A stretch of 15,313 nucleotides of DNA from an uncultured Elusimicrobiales bacterium (GTDB lineage: Bacteria; Elusimicrobiota; Elusimicrobia; Elusimicrobiales; Elusimicrobiaceae), in the NCBI GenBank assembly GCA_944322775.1, contig CALUQA010000058.1, positions 1-15,313 of the forward strand. Reading direction: 5' to 3'. Made by a program: the position numbers and the translations under genes. Shown piece after piece: positions 1 through 7,648 of the stretch. Position 1 is the stretch's first letter; every line of letters starts with the position of its first letter. A model generated the notes under the pieces. It was not told where the DNA came from and ran no database searches. It saw only the letters and a list, made by a program, of their open reading frames with translations.

Positions 1-771
1 GTTGCGGCCCCTGCTGTGCCAGCACCTGCACAAACAGTGGCGGCGGCTGCCGCACAGCAAAAAGCTGCTTCCGCCCCCAAAACGGCGGCTAAAAAAACCG
101 TTGCAACCAAAAAGGCTTCTGCCCCCAAAACGGCGGTTTCCAAGCAGGCTATGCCCCCGGTTACCAATACGGTAAACAAGGTCAATACGGAGCAAATTGA
201 AGTCGAAAATTTAATACCGCAGCAGCAAATTCAGCCGGTAGCTGTTGCGCCGACGGAAGTGGCGGCCAATGCTGCAGTCCCCGCACAAAATGCGGCGACG
301 CCGGCGGAGGCTAATCAAGCGGCCGTTGCCGCGCAGCCTTTGGCGCAGCAAACGGCAACCGGTGCCGACAATGCTGCCAAGCCGCAGCAAAAGTTGGTGC
401 AGTATAACCCGCCTACGGACCGCGATCCGACGCTTTCGCCGGACGATACGTTGTTGCTGAAACATCGGGAAGAAGAACGCCTGCGCGCTTTGGAAGCCGA
501 ACGCCAGCGCAAGTTGGCGGAAGAAAGACGCCGCTTGGCCGAATTGGAACGCCAGCGCCAATTGGAGCTGGAACGTTTGCGTGACCCTTCGCGCGAAGTG
601 CGCGGCAAAATCCGCGTAAGCGGCATTATCGGCCAAGAAGTGTTTATCGGCAACCGTATTTACTCCGTTGGCAAGAGTGTGTATGGTGCCCGCATTGTAA
701 AAGTTTTGCCGGATTCGGTTGTATTTACGTATAAAGGTCAACAGTTTACAAAGAAAGTAGACTTGAAGTAA
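1..771 (+). CDS. PilP/GspB-like secretin partner protein, 5'-truncated
   Basis: The reading frame is open from base 1, so the true start lies left of the window; the GTG at 16 is only an internal Val codon. The visible part has three zones. First comes a long Ala/Pro/Lys/Gln-rich low-complexity stretch (to about base 410). Next is a charged Arg/Glu-rich helix, probably a coiled coil (about 455-590). Last is a compact C-terminal domain (about 595-771) with the pattern GKIRVSGII...VFIGNRIYSVG...ARIVKVLPDSVVFTYKGQ. That C-terminal pattern resembles the small beta domain of GspB, GspC and PilP proteins, which bridge the inner-membrane complex to the secretin in the periplasm. The secretin gene starts 31 bases downstream, which supports the call. 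The N-terminal membrane segment expected of such a protein would be outside the window. Which exact family it belongs to (PilP, GspB or GspC) is not settled. Confidence 0.7.
   Translation, partial: VAAPAVPAPAQTVAAAAAQQKAASAPKTAAKKTVATKKASAPKTAVSKQAMPPVTNTVNKVNTEQIEVENLIPQQQIQPVAVAPTEVAANAAVPAQNAATPAEANQAAVAAQPLAQQTATGADNAAKPQQKLVQYNPPTDRDPTLSPDDTLLLKHREEERLRALEAERQRKLAEERRRLAELERQRQLELERLRDPSREVRGKIRVSGIIGQEVFIGNRIYSVGKSVYGARIVKVLPDSVVFTYKGQQFTKKVDLK
67..136 (+). repeat. 22-bp direct repeat inside the Ala/Lys-rich region
   Basis: Bases 67-88 and 115-136 are identical at 21 of 22 positions (only C72/T120 differ), with a period of 48 bases (16 codons). In protein this repeats the segment ASAPKTA. 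It looks like in-frame duplication within a low-complexity linker. Confidence 0.8.
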
Positions 772-802
772 AATCATTTGTTGTTTACACACAGGAGGAT
801 AG

Positions 803-2392
803 ATGAAACATCGGTTAGGAGTTTTTCTGGCTTTGTTGATGGCAGCCACGCCGGCCGTGCCCGTTGCGGCACAAAATGCCGTGGCCGAAGCTACCACCAT
901 TATGGCTGAGGAAACCGTAAAGTTATCCGGGGAACCTGAACTGTATAAGGAAGCGGAAGTATCTTCTCCGTTAGACCGCAAGGTGTCCATTCGCGTATCT
1001 AACGTACCTATTTCTGCTTTTTTAAACAGCATTACCACGCAGGCCGGGATTAACTTTATTATGAGCGAAGAATTTGCCAATAAAAAGGTGACGGCTTCGC
1101 TTACGAAAGTAACGGTCCGTGAAGCGTTGGATACTTTGCTGCGCGTACATGGTTTGACTTATCAGCGCATTGGCAAAAGCGACAGCTACGTCGTGACCAA
1201 GCGTTCCAACGACGCGCCGGATACGATTACCAAAATTTATACCCTTAGCTATATTTCCCTGCAGGCGATTGGCTCTCCTTCCAGCGAGCTCAACAGCATT
1301 ATGCCGCAGGACGTGTCCACCACGGGTTCTAGCTTGGGCAACAGCTACTCTTCTTCTTCTTACTCGGATACCGGGTTGGGGGGAACGGGCAGCTCGTTAA
1401 ACTCCGGCGGAGATGCATATTCCGGTACGGCCGAAATTATCGGCATTGTAAAGAGCATGCTTTCTCCTGTGGGCCGCATTGCGGTGGATCCCAGAACCAA
1501 TAAATTAATCGTAACCGATGTGCCGGAAGTTTTCCCTCAAATTGAAAACATCCTGGCTGAGTTGGATATTAAACCGCCTCAGATTTTGATTGAAGCGCAA
1601 ATTGTGGAAGTCAGCAAAACCAGCGGGTTGACCATTGGTTTTGAATATGGTGGCACGGACGGTACTTTGGTTTCTTTCACTGGGCCGAAACGTGAAATTA
1701 CCTCTGACTTTATGCGCGGCTATGGCACCACCGGCAACAAATTGCACGGTTGGGATTGGATCTTCCCCAGCAATGACGATTTGAACGATACCGGCACGGG
1801 GTCTTCCTCCAGCAGCAGCTCTTCTTCTTCCAGCGAGAATGAAAGCGAAGGCGGTGTGTTGGATTTCTCCGCTTTCCAGATTATTCTTAAGAGCTTGCTT
1901 ACCCGCGGTGAAGCCAAATATTTGGGTAAACCGAAAGTGGTAACCTTGAACAACAAAACCGCTACGATTACCACCTCTACGGACGCTACGGTCGGTTTCA
2001 CGCAGTCTCAGTCCGGCGGCGGCGATAACACCTTGACGGTGGCCGGTGCGGAAAGAAAACGTGTGGGTTTGACCTTGCAGGTTACCCCGCAGGTAAACCG
2101 TGAAGGCTATGTAACGCTGTATGTGCAGCCTTCTTACTCTGACTTGGTCAGCTCCGGTTTTGATAACACCAAAGATACCACCACGCGTGCCGCTTCCACG
2201 TTGGTACGTGTGAAAAACGGGCAGACGGTAGTTATCGGCGGTTTGCTCACCTCCCGTGAGACGGACCAGACCCGCAAAGTGCCCCTTTTGGGTGATATCC
2301 CCATATTGGGTTGGTTGTTCACCAGCCGCAGCACTTCTAAAAACACGACCGACTTGGTCATCTTTATTACGCCGACGATTTTGGCTGAATAA
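803..2392 (+). CDS. gspD: Secretin (GspD/PilQ family outer-membrane channel)
   Basis: This encodes the outer-membrane multimeric channel through which a type II secretion pseudopilus works or a pilus exits. The 529-residue protein begins with a signal peptide (residues 1 to about 23, ending AVPVAAQ). An N0/STN-type domain follows (about 61-133, starting VSIRVSNVPISAFLNSI). One NHR-type domain (about 144-255) carries a Ser/Gly/Tyr-rich insertion at about 175-204. The secretin barrel runs from about 257 to 529. The hallmark motif VPLLGDIPILGWLF sits at residues 493-506, preceded by VKNGQTVVIGGLL. An 11-serine run (334-344) interrupts the barrel domain. The ATG at 803 has an AGGAGG site at 793-798. 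It lies directly after the PilP-like gene and before the ATPase, as in pilus and type II secretion operons. GspD and PilQ cannot be separated from sequence alone; no AMIN domain is evident, which leans to GspD. Confidence 0.95.
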   Translation: MKHRLGVFLALLMAATPAVPVAAQNAVAEATTIMAEETVKLSGEPELYKEAEVSSPLDRKVSIRVSNVPISAFLNSITTQAGINFIMSEEFANKKVTASLTKVTVREALDTLLRVHGLTYQRIGKSDSYVVTKRSNDAPDTITKIYTLSYISLQAIGSPSSELNSIMPQDVSTTGSSLGNSYSSSSYSDTGLGGTGSSLNSGGDAYSGTAEIIGIVKSMLSPVGRIAVDPRTNKLIVTDVPEVFPQIENILAELDIKPPQILIEAQIVEVSKTSGLTIGFEYGGTDGTLVSFTGPKREITSDFMRGYGTTGNKLHGWDWIFPSNDDLNDTGTGSSSSSSSSSSSENESEGGVLDFSAFQIILKSLLTRGEAKYLGKPKVVTLNNKTATITTSTDATVGFTQSQSGGGDNTLTVAGAERKRVGLTLQVTPQVNREGYVTLYVQPSYSDLVSSGFDNTKDTTTRAASTLVRVKNGQTVVIGGLLTSRETDQTRKVPLLGDIPILGWLFTSRSTSKNTTDLVIFITPTILAE

Positions 2393-2419
2393 AGAAGCGG
2401 GCTTGGTGTGATTGTTTTT

Positions 2420-2453
2420 GCTTGCCCCCTTTCTTCAAAAAAAGGGGGCAAGC
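2420..2453. other. Perfect 13-bp hairpin between secretin and ATPase genes
   Basis: Arms 2420-2432 (GCTTGCCCCCTTT) and 2441-2453 (AAAGGGGGCAAGC) pair perfectly around an 8-base loop. With a 3-base bulge the stem can extend by TTTTT (2415-2419) against AAAAA (2457-2461). No T-run follows the stem on either strand, so it is not a standard intrinsic terminator. It lies in the 100-base gap and ends 39 bases before the ATPase start, so it could be an mRNA-processing or stability element or a dispersed intergenic repeat. Confidence 0.85.
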
Positions 2454-2492
2454 GGCAAAAAGGCGTTTGATGAGAGTGTAAAGGAAAGAAAA

Positions 2493-4226
2493 ATGGCAAA
2501 AGAATTAAGTGAAATTTTAGTAGAACAAGGCACGCTGACACAAGAGCAATTAAAAAGAGCGGAATTGTATGCGCGGCAAAATAATACCACATTGGCAGAA
2601 GCGGTGGTATTGTTTGGCTTTGCAACGGAAGAACAAGTGACGGCCGCTCTGGCTAAACATTTTTCTCTCCCTTACGCTTCCAAAGAAAACGGTATTTTAA
2701 TCCCGGAACGGGAACAAAATTTGCAAAAAATTATTCCCGAAAAATTTGCGCGTGAAAATTTGGTCGTACCGCTGTTTATTGAAGACAATGAATTGGCCGT
2801 GGCCCTGTATGACCCGTCCAACCTGTTTTTGATAGACAATATCCGCATGATGGCGGGCAAAGAAGTGCAGCCGTTTATCGCCAGCAAAAGCCAAATTTTG
2901 GCGGTAGTGGACAGCTTTTACGGCCATAAAAACCTGTTGGACGAAGTTGTCAACGAAACGGGCTCTTCTAAAGAAGCCATCACGGCTAACGACGAAGACG
3001 TGCAAATTGAAGCCGGCAGCTTGGATTTGGATAAATCTTCTGCCAACAGCTCCCAATACATTAAACTGGTAAACGCCATTTTAAAGCAGGCTATTTCCGA
3101 ACGTACGTCTGATATTCACTTGGAAATGTTTGATGAACGCGTCAGCTTGCGTTTCCGTATTGACGGTTCTTTGTATGAACGCACTCCGCCAAACAAAGAT
3201 TCCGTGGCGGCTATTATTTCTCGTATTAAAATTTTGTCCAAGTTGGATATTGCCGAAAAACGTTTGCCGCAGGACGGCAGCTTCAGTATTAAGTATCAAA
3301 ACCGCACCATTGAAGTCCGTGTGTCTGTCTGCCCGGCCGTATATGGTGAAAAGCTGGTGCTTCGTATTTTGGACCGCGGCACGGGCGAAATGAATGTGGA
3401 CAAACTGGGCTTTGAACCGGAACAGAAAAAAGCGTTTTTGGAAGCTTCCCATTTGCCGCACGGACTGATTTTCTTGACGGGGCCTACCGGTTCGGGTAAA
3501 TCTACCACGCTTAACGCGGTGCTGACCACCATTCGCACGCCGGAACTGAACTTTATGACGTTGGAAGACCCGGTGGAATACAAACTGGCCGGTATCAGCC
3601 AGGTGCAGGTGAAACCGCAAATCGGGCTTACCTTTGCCGCAGGGTTGCGTTCGTTCTTGCGTCAAGACCCGGACGTTATTCTGGTGGGGGAGGTGCGCGA
3701 CAACGAAACCGCCGAAGCCTGCCTGAAAGCCGCTTTGACCGGTCACTTGGTGCTTTCCACCTTGCACACCAACGATGCCTTGGGCGCCATTCCCCGTTTG
3801 ATTGATATGGGCATGGAGCCTTTCCTGCTTTCCAGCTCTTTGGCCTTGGTGGCTGCTCAGCGCTTGGTGCGTGTGTTGTGCCCATACTGCAAAGTGCCCT
3901 ATCAGCCGGATCCGGCCACAATCACCAAGATTTTAAAAGAAGGCCGCTTTAACCCCAGAGACGTAAATACGTGGACGTTTTACAAAGCGGTCGGCTGCCC
4001 CAAATGCGTAGGAACGGGCTTTTTGGGCAGACGTGCTATTTACGAAGTGTATAGAATTAACGAAGAAGTGCGCAACATCATTTACAAAACGCAGGATTTG
4101 ATTGAAATGAGAAAAGCAATGAACCGCAGCGGGGCTTTAAACCTGCGCGGTAACGGTTGGAGAAAAGTAGTAAAGGGTTTAACAACCGTAGATGAAATCT
4201 TGAACATCACGACCGATGATGAATAA
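2493..4226 (+). CDS. gspE: Type II secretion/type IV pilus assembly ATPase (GspE/PilB)
   Basis: This is the cytoplasmic hexameric ATPase that powers (pseudo)pilus polymerisation. The 577-residue protein has an N-terminal MshEN/T2SSE_N domain (about 1-140, beginning MAKELSEILVEQG). The catalytic part has Walker A GPTGSGKST at 330-338, Walker B ILVGEVRD at 396-403, and the four-cysteine zinc site of the GspE/PilB group: C463, C466, C502 and C505. That zinc site, with the MshEN domain, points to GspE/PilB rather than the retraction ATPase PilT. The frame is open upstream to 2412, but the ATG at 2493 is chosen. It has an AAGGA site at 2481-2485 with 7-base spacing, and the family's N terminus starts there; an upstream start would also place the 2420-2453 hairpin inside the gene. 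The platform gene follows 8 bases after the stop. Confidence 0.96.
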   Translation: MAKELSEILVEQGTLTQEQLKRAELYARQNNTTLAEAVVLFGFATEEQVTAALAKHFSLPYASKENGILIPEREQNLQKIIPEKFARENLVVPLFIEDNELAVALYDPSNLFLIDNIRMMAGKEVQPFIASKSQILAVVDSFYGHKNLLDEVVNETGSSKEAITANDEDVQIEAGSLDLDKSSANSSQYIKLVNAILKQAISERTSDIHLEMFDERVSLRFRIDGSLYERTPPNKDSVAAIISRIKILSKLDIAEKRLPQDGSFSIKYQNRTIEVRVSVCPAVYGEKLVLRILDRGTGEMNVDKLGFEPEQKKAFLEASHLPHGLIFLTGPTGSGKSTTLNAVLTTIRTPELNFMTLEDPVEYKLAGISQVQVKPQIGLTFAAGLRSFLRQDPDVILVGEVRDNETAEACLKAALTGHLVLSTLHTNDALGAIPRLIDMGMEPFLLSSSLALVAAQRLVRVLCPYCKVPYQPDPATITKILKEGRFNPRDVNTWTFYKAVGCPKCVGTGFLGRRAIYEVYRINEEVRNIIYKTQDLIEMRKAMNRSGALNLRGNGWRKVVKGLTTVDEILNITTDDE

Positions 4227-4234
4227 GGGGTTTT

Positions 4235-4303
4235 ATGCAAAAAGACAGTTATGTAGTCAAAGACGGATCGGTCAAGACGCTCAAAGCCAGCATCACGGCT
4301 TAA
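4235..4303 (+). pseudogene. 5' end of gspF, cut off by an in-frame TAA at codon 23
   Basis: An ATG at 4235, preceded by AAGGGG, opens 22 codons (MQKDSYVVKDGSVKTLKASITA) and then a TAA at 4301-4303. The frame is exactly that of the gspF open frame downstream. The peptide and the residues after the stop (SRERVIFALQNKGF) join into the usual GspF/PilC N terminus, of the form Y-x-x-x-D-G-x-x-K-x-G/A-x-I-x-A-[E]-S-R-E-x-A. The stop therefore replaces what is normally a Glu codon (GAA to TAA, one base). The TAA forms the 3-base loop of a perfect 7-bp inverted repeat, CACGGCT (4294-4300) with AGCCGTG (4304-4310). It could be a nonsense mutation, a sequencing error or a readthrough site. Confidence 0.8.
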
Positions 4304-4315
4304 AGCCGTGAACGC

Positions 4316-5458
4316 GTGATTTTTGCGCTTCAAAATAAAGGGTTTATTATTTTGGAAGTGCGCGAAGGCGCCAACACGCTGTTTGGCAAAACGGCCGGGC
4401 GCAAAAAAGTGGGCGGCAAAGTGCCCGGGCATGTGCTGGCCTTCTTTGCTGAGCAGCTTTCTACGCTGATTGCCGGCGGTGTGCCGTTGGTGCGCGCCAT
4501 CGCCTTGCTGAGCGAATATTCTTCCAACCCGCGTTTAGGGGTCATTTTGAACCAAGTGGCTAAAGACATTGCCGGCGGTAACTCGTTGCATTCGGCCTTG
4601 GCCCGGCACCCCAAAACGTTCAACAACATCTGGCTGTCTTTGGTGCAGGCCGGTGAAGTGGGCGGGCAATTGGCCGAAACCCTGGGGCAAATTGCCTTGT
4701 ACATCAAAACGCAGGAAGCCATGAAAAGCAAAATCATTACGGCTATTACCTATCCTGCCATTTTGATGGTGGCCTCCGTGGGTGTATTGATTTACTTTAT
4801 TTTGGGTATTGTGCCTACCTTTGCCCAAATCTTTAAAGATTTCAATATTGAGTTGCCTATGATTACCGTCATGGTTTTGGCAGTATCTGGTTTCTTTGTA
4901 AACCATGGTATTTTGCTTATTGTCGGCATGGTGGTTCTTATCATGGGCTTTCGGTTTTATATCAAAACACCGGAAGGCAAAAAACGCTGGCATTCTTTTC
5001 TGCTCTCTGTGCCTTTGTTTGGTAACTTTTTGCGCAACATTTACTATTCCCGCATGTTGACCACCTTGGCTACGCTGCTTAGAAGCGGTGTGACGATTTT
5101 GAATGCTATTGTGGTGTTGGAAGAGTCTTTTAACACCAACGTAATTATTCAAAACGCTTTGCGTGTAGCCAAAGCGGACGTGGCGGCCGGGCGTTCTATT
5201 TCAGACTCGTTCCGTGCAGCCGGCGTATTCCCCGGGCTGATGACGGAAATGATGCTGATGGGTGAAGAATCCGGTAAATTGCCTAGCATTATTTCCACAC
5301 TGTCTAAGTTTTACGCCGATAACGTAGACCAGTTTATTGCCCGTTTTTCCGCCGTTATTGACCCCATTTTGGTGGTGGGCGTCGGTGTGTTGATCGGTAT
5401 TATTGTGGCGTCCATTTTCCTGCCGATCTTCAAACTTTCGCAGATCGGCGGCCAATAA
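4316..5458 (+). CDS. gspF: Inner-membrane platform protein GspF/PilC (main open frame; N terminus interrupted)
   Basis: This is the polytopic inner-membrane platform that couples the GspE ATPase to pilin insertion. The open frame after the stop codes 380 residues if read from the GTG at 4316. Joined with the 22 codons upstream of the TAA, the gene would be about 407 residues, the usual family length. Two repeated T2SSF domains are visible: one starts near LAFFAEQLSTLIAGGVPLVRAI, the other near SRMLTTLATLLRSGVTILNAI. Each is followed by conserved G-E segments (QAGEVGG and MGEESGK). Hydrophobic segments lie around ITYPAILMVASVGVLIYFIL, GILLIVGMVVLIMGF and ILVVGVGVLIGIIVASIF. The GTG at 4316 has no Shine-Dalgarno sequence, so restart there would be weak. 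Lacking its first 27 residues, the product may be non-functional unless the stop is read through or is an error. Confidence 0.88.
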   Translation: MIFALQNKGFIILEVREGANTLFGKTAGRKKVGGKVPGHVLAFFAEQLSTLIAGGVPLVRAIALLSEYSSNPRLGVILNQVAKDIAGGNSLHSALARHPKTFNNIWLSLVQAGEVGGQLAETLGQIALYIKTQEAMKSKIITAITYPAILMVASVGVLIYFILGIVPTFAQIFKDFNIELPMITVMVLAVSGFFVNHGILLIVGMVVLIMGFRFYIKTPEGKKRWHSFLLSVPLFGNFLRNIYYSRMLTTLATLLRSGVTILNAIVVLEESFNTNVIIQNALRVAKADVAAGRSISDSFRAAGVFPGLMTEMMLMGEESGKLPSIISTLSKFYADNVDQFIARFSAVIDPILVVGVGVLIGIIVASIFLPIFKLSQIGGQ

Positions 5459-5475
5459 GGCAGAGGAGGGGGATT

Positions 5476-5994
5476 ATGTTTGCTAACAAGGGGAAAAAGC
5501 CTTCTTTGTTTTCGTGCAAAGGATTTACGCTACTTGAAGTGCTTATCGTGGTGCTTATTGCCGTTATGGTTACCATGTTTGCCGTTCCGGCCTATCGCAA
5601 AGCCCAGGACCGCAACCGCTATTTGGCAGCCGTCGGCGTGTTGATGGAAATGGCCTCTGCGGCGCAAATTTTGCATGAAGAATTCCCGACTACGACTTAT
5701 TCCGCTACCGTTACAGCCAATGCTACCTGGAGCAGTTGCCCGCAAACCCCAATGCCTTCTACGGTGCTGGCCTATTTGCAGTGCCATAAATATTTGGGGG
5801 ATATTCCTTTTAACAATGGAACTTATCAGGGATACACCTTTAACTTAAGCTCTGTGGCCACAGCGAATTGTGGCTCAAGCTGCGGCATTCCCAGTGGGGC
5901 ATGGGCCTGCATGAGCGGTTCTAATCTAATATCGGAATATGGGTGTGCCTGGGTGGACCGCAGCGGTATTTTGCACAATTCTGCCAAGAAGTAA
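5476..5994 (+). CDS. Major pilin/pseudopilin-like protein 1 (GspG/PilE type)
   Basis: This is a pilin-family subunit made as a prepilin, cleaved by prepilin peptidase and assembled into a fibre by GspE/GspF. Its 172 residues have a 16-residue leader ending CKG, then mature FTLLEVLIVVLIAVMV with the conserved Glu at mature position 5 and a long hydrophobic helix. The globular part has six cysteines, allowing three disulfides, and a C-x-x-YL segment shared with the next two pilins. The ATG at 5476 is preceded by a strong GAGGAGGG sequence, 17 bases after gspF. It is the first pilin gene of the row and has the best ribosome-binding site, which fits an abundant major subunit. The calcium-site pattern of classical GspG is not evident. 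Confidence 0.9.
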   Translation: MFANKGKKPSLFSCKGFTLLEVLIVVLIAVMVTMFAVPAYRKAQDRNRYLAAVGVLMEMASAAQILHEEFPTTTYSATVTANATWSSCPQTPMPSTVLAYLQCHKYLGDIPFNNGTYQGYTFNLSSVATANCGSSCGIPSGAWACMSGSNLISEYGCAWVDRSGILHNSAKK

Positions 5995-6015
5995 TCGCTT
6001 AAAAACGGGTTTGCC

Positions 6016-6044
6016 TTGACAAAGAAGGAATGTTTCTCAATAAT
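6016..6044 (+). promoter_or_regulatory. Sigma-70-type promoter upstream of second pilin gene
   Basis: A full-consensus -35 (TTGACA, 6016-6021) and a near-consensus -10 (AATAAT, 6039-6044) are separated by 17 bases, in the 65-base gap between the first two pilin genes. Transcription would start near 6051, only about 9 bases before the ATG at 6060. This predicts separate expression of the distal pilin genes. Confidence 0.6.
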
Positions 6045-6059
6045 AAATAAAGGCCTTTA

Positions 6060-6575
6060 ATGGAAAAGCTTATGAAAACAAATAAATGGTCAAAAGGGTT
6101 TACTTTAGTGGAAATTTTGGTGGCGGCCACCATTATTGGCATTATGGTGGTGTTTGCTACAAACTCGTATCGTTCCGGTGTGGCTGAAACCCGTTGGGAA
6201 CAGGCAAAAGCCAATACGGACCGCTTAGCTGTTGCGGTGCAGCGGTTTAATATGGATTATCCGTCCGTGCATTTTACGCCACAGGCAATGTATAACACAA
6301 CCGCTTGCGCAGATGTCTATCCTTCCAGCCAAATTAGCATTCCGGCTGCCTGTTTAATTCCGTTAGGCTATTTGGACGCTTCGGACTGGAGCAATGAATA
6401 TTTTTCTTACTATGTGTGTGATCAGGTTTCTTCGGCTCCTTGCAATAAAACGCTGGACTCGCGTAAGCCGCTTGCCTGCGTAAATGTAAAAAGTGGGGCA
6501 AAAGTGCCCGGAAAATATTTATCTTATGTTTATTGTTTCTTTGCCCGCAATGGCGGTCAGGAATATACTTCATAA
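6060..6575 (+). CDS. Pilin/pseudopilin-like protein 2
   Basis: A prepilin of 171 residues: leader ending SKG, mature start FTLVEILVAATIIGIMVVFA with Glu at mature position 5. The mature part has six cysteines. The segment C-LIPLGYLDASDW...YFSYYVC parallels C-GFLDWKDF...PYSFVLC in the following pilin, so the two are homologous beyond the N-terminal helix. An AAAGG site (6049-6053) serves the ATG at 6060. A second in-frame ATG at 6072 (giving a shorter leader, MKTNKWSKG) would suit a transcript starting near 6051, so the start is uncertain by four codons. The role is a fibre subunit, either a minor pilin or a GspH-like pseudopilin; the exact class cannot be fixed. Confidence 0.88.
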   Translation: MEKLMKTNKWSKGFTLVEILVAATIIGIMVVFATNSYRSGVAETRWEQAKANTDRLAVAVQRFNMDYPSVHFTPQAMYNTTACADVYPSSQISIPAACLIPLGYLDASDWSNEYFSYYVCDQVSSAPCNKTLDSRKPLACVNVKSGAKVPGKYLSYVYCFFARNGGQEYTS

Positions 6576-6587
6576 AGGCGGCAGTGT

Positions 6588-7127
6588 ATGAAAAAAGGAT
6601 TTACCTTGATGGAAATTTTATTTGTATTGCTGGTCATTGCATTAATTATCAGTTTTGCGGTGCCGGCCATACGTTCTGTGCGTTATGATGTGTATAATGC
6701 CAAAGCCAAAGCCGCTTTGCGCAAATTGGCGGAGGCACGGCGTTCTTATTATCAGTACACAAAAGGCTCCGATGTGGCGGGAGGATTTTCTTCCAGCCCG
6801 GAAGAAAGCGTTTATGGCCATGTAACGTGTGATAATATTGCCGCCAGCGGCATTCCGGGAGCACGTTCGGTGAGTGACGTGGGCCAGCTGTTTGCCTGTG
6901 GCTTTTTGGATTGGAAAGATTTTGCGGGGTTGCCTTATAGTTTTGTTTTATGCGGTACATCGCGCCCCATTGGTTCCCAACCCTGCATCGCCTTGGGCTC
7001 CAACCCGCCTAACGTCGTATATGTGGGTGCTATGGGCGATGATAACGCCGGCAGCAAGTATAAAGCTACGACTGGGTATTTTATGTCAGTTGGGCAAGAT
7101 ATGCAGGTCTTGGATAATCAAGAATAG
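6588..7127 (+). CDS. Pilin/pseudopilin-like protein 3
   Basis: A prepilin of 179 residues with a very short four-residue leader (MKKG) and mature start FTLMEILFVLLVIALIISFA, keeping Glu at mature position 5. Four cysteines lie in the globular domain. They include the C-GFLDWKDFAGLPYSFVLC block that matches pilin 2. The ATG at 6588 follows the previous stop by 12 bases, with AAAGG at 6574-6578. It is cotranscribed with its neighbours. It could be GspG- or GspH-like; the position before the I-J-K-like genes favours a GspH-like minor subunit, but this is inference. Confidence 0.88.
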   Translation: MKKGFTLMEILFVLLVIALIISFAVPAIRSVRYDVYNAKAKAALRKLAEARRSYYQYTKGSDVAGGFSSSPEESVYGHVTCDNIAASGIPGARSVSDVGQLFACGFLDWKDFAGLPYSFVLCGTSRPIGSQPCIALGSNPPNVVYVGAMGDDNAGSKYKATTGYFMSVGQDMQVLDNQE

Positions 7128-7135
7128 GACTTAAT

Positions 7136-7648
7136 ATGAAAAAATTTCTCAAAAATAAAAAGGGTGTAACAATTTTGGAAGGGCTTATTGCATTGACACT
7201 GCTTGCGTTGGTGGCAACGGGCACTTTTGCCGTGCTGTTAAGCACTTCTCGCAAAACCTCTCAGCCTGATACGCGTGAAGAAATGGCTCTGGCGGTAGAA
7301 AAAGCCAGTCAATTGCTGCAGGTTTATATTTATTCCGACCGAGATTATCTTTCCAGCGATCTTCAAACCACGGTAGACAGCCCTTTGTGTGAAGGGTATG
7401 ACGCTTCGTCTCCGTTGGCAACGGGTGTGGAGCATAACATAGAATGTTTGTTGCCTCCTTTGTGTGACAGAAACCGTTCTCACTTTGTTTATACAGTAAA
7501 GCCCAAAAATCCTGTTCTGCCGCGCAGCGCCGATTTAATGCGCACCCGCGGATCGGACGGCAGTTATACGGGGACGACTACATCTTCCTCTTCGCATAAT
7601 TTATACGAAGTAAGTTTTGATATTTCTTGCAACGGGTTTACTTTATGA
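7136..7648 (+). CDS. Minor pseudopilin, GspI/PilV-like
   Basis: The 170-residue protein has a ten-residue Lys-rich leader (MKKFLKNKKG), then mature VTILEGLIALTLLALVATGTFA. Val replaces Phe at position +1 and Glu5 is kept. The motif LEGLIAL with a following Ala/Thr-rich helix is typical of the GspI/PilV group (often LEVLIAL). Four cysteines occur in the mature part. An AGGA site at 7126-7129 precedes the ATG at 7136. The stop codon overlaps the next start (ATGA at 7645-7648), so the two proteins are translationally coupled, as expected for partners in a pilus tip complex. Confidence 0.8.
   Translation: MKKFLKNKKGVTILEGLIALTLLALVATGTFAVLLSTSRKTSQPDTREEMALAVEKASQLLQVYIYSDRDYLSSDLQTTVDSPLCEGYDASSPLATGVEHNIECLLPPLCDRNRSHFVYTVKPKNPVLPRSADLMRTRGSDGSYTGTTTSSSSHNLYEVSFDISCNGFTL

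Noticed and set aside
211..1080. Long minus-strand open frame opposite the PilP-like and secretin genes
   Set aside because: Arg/Leu-rich composition of an antisense shadow, with no ribosome site; the plus-strand genes are clear.
2420..2453. Rho-independent terminator after the secretin
   Set aside because: No T-run follows the stem on either strand, and the operon evidently continues.
2412..2492. Upstream start of the ATPase at 2412
   Set aside because: That part covers the 2420-2453 hairpin, does not resemble the family, and the ATG at 2493 has a proper ribosome site.
4235..4303. A free-standing 22-residue leader peptide before gspF
   Set aside because: It is in the same frame as gspF, and its sequence is the expected GspF N terminus, so a broken gene explains it better.
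4301..4303. Stop-codon reassignment (TAA read as Glu)
   Set aside because: TAA ends several other genes in this window at the expected places, so the code is standard here.
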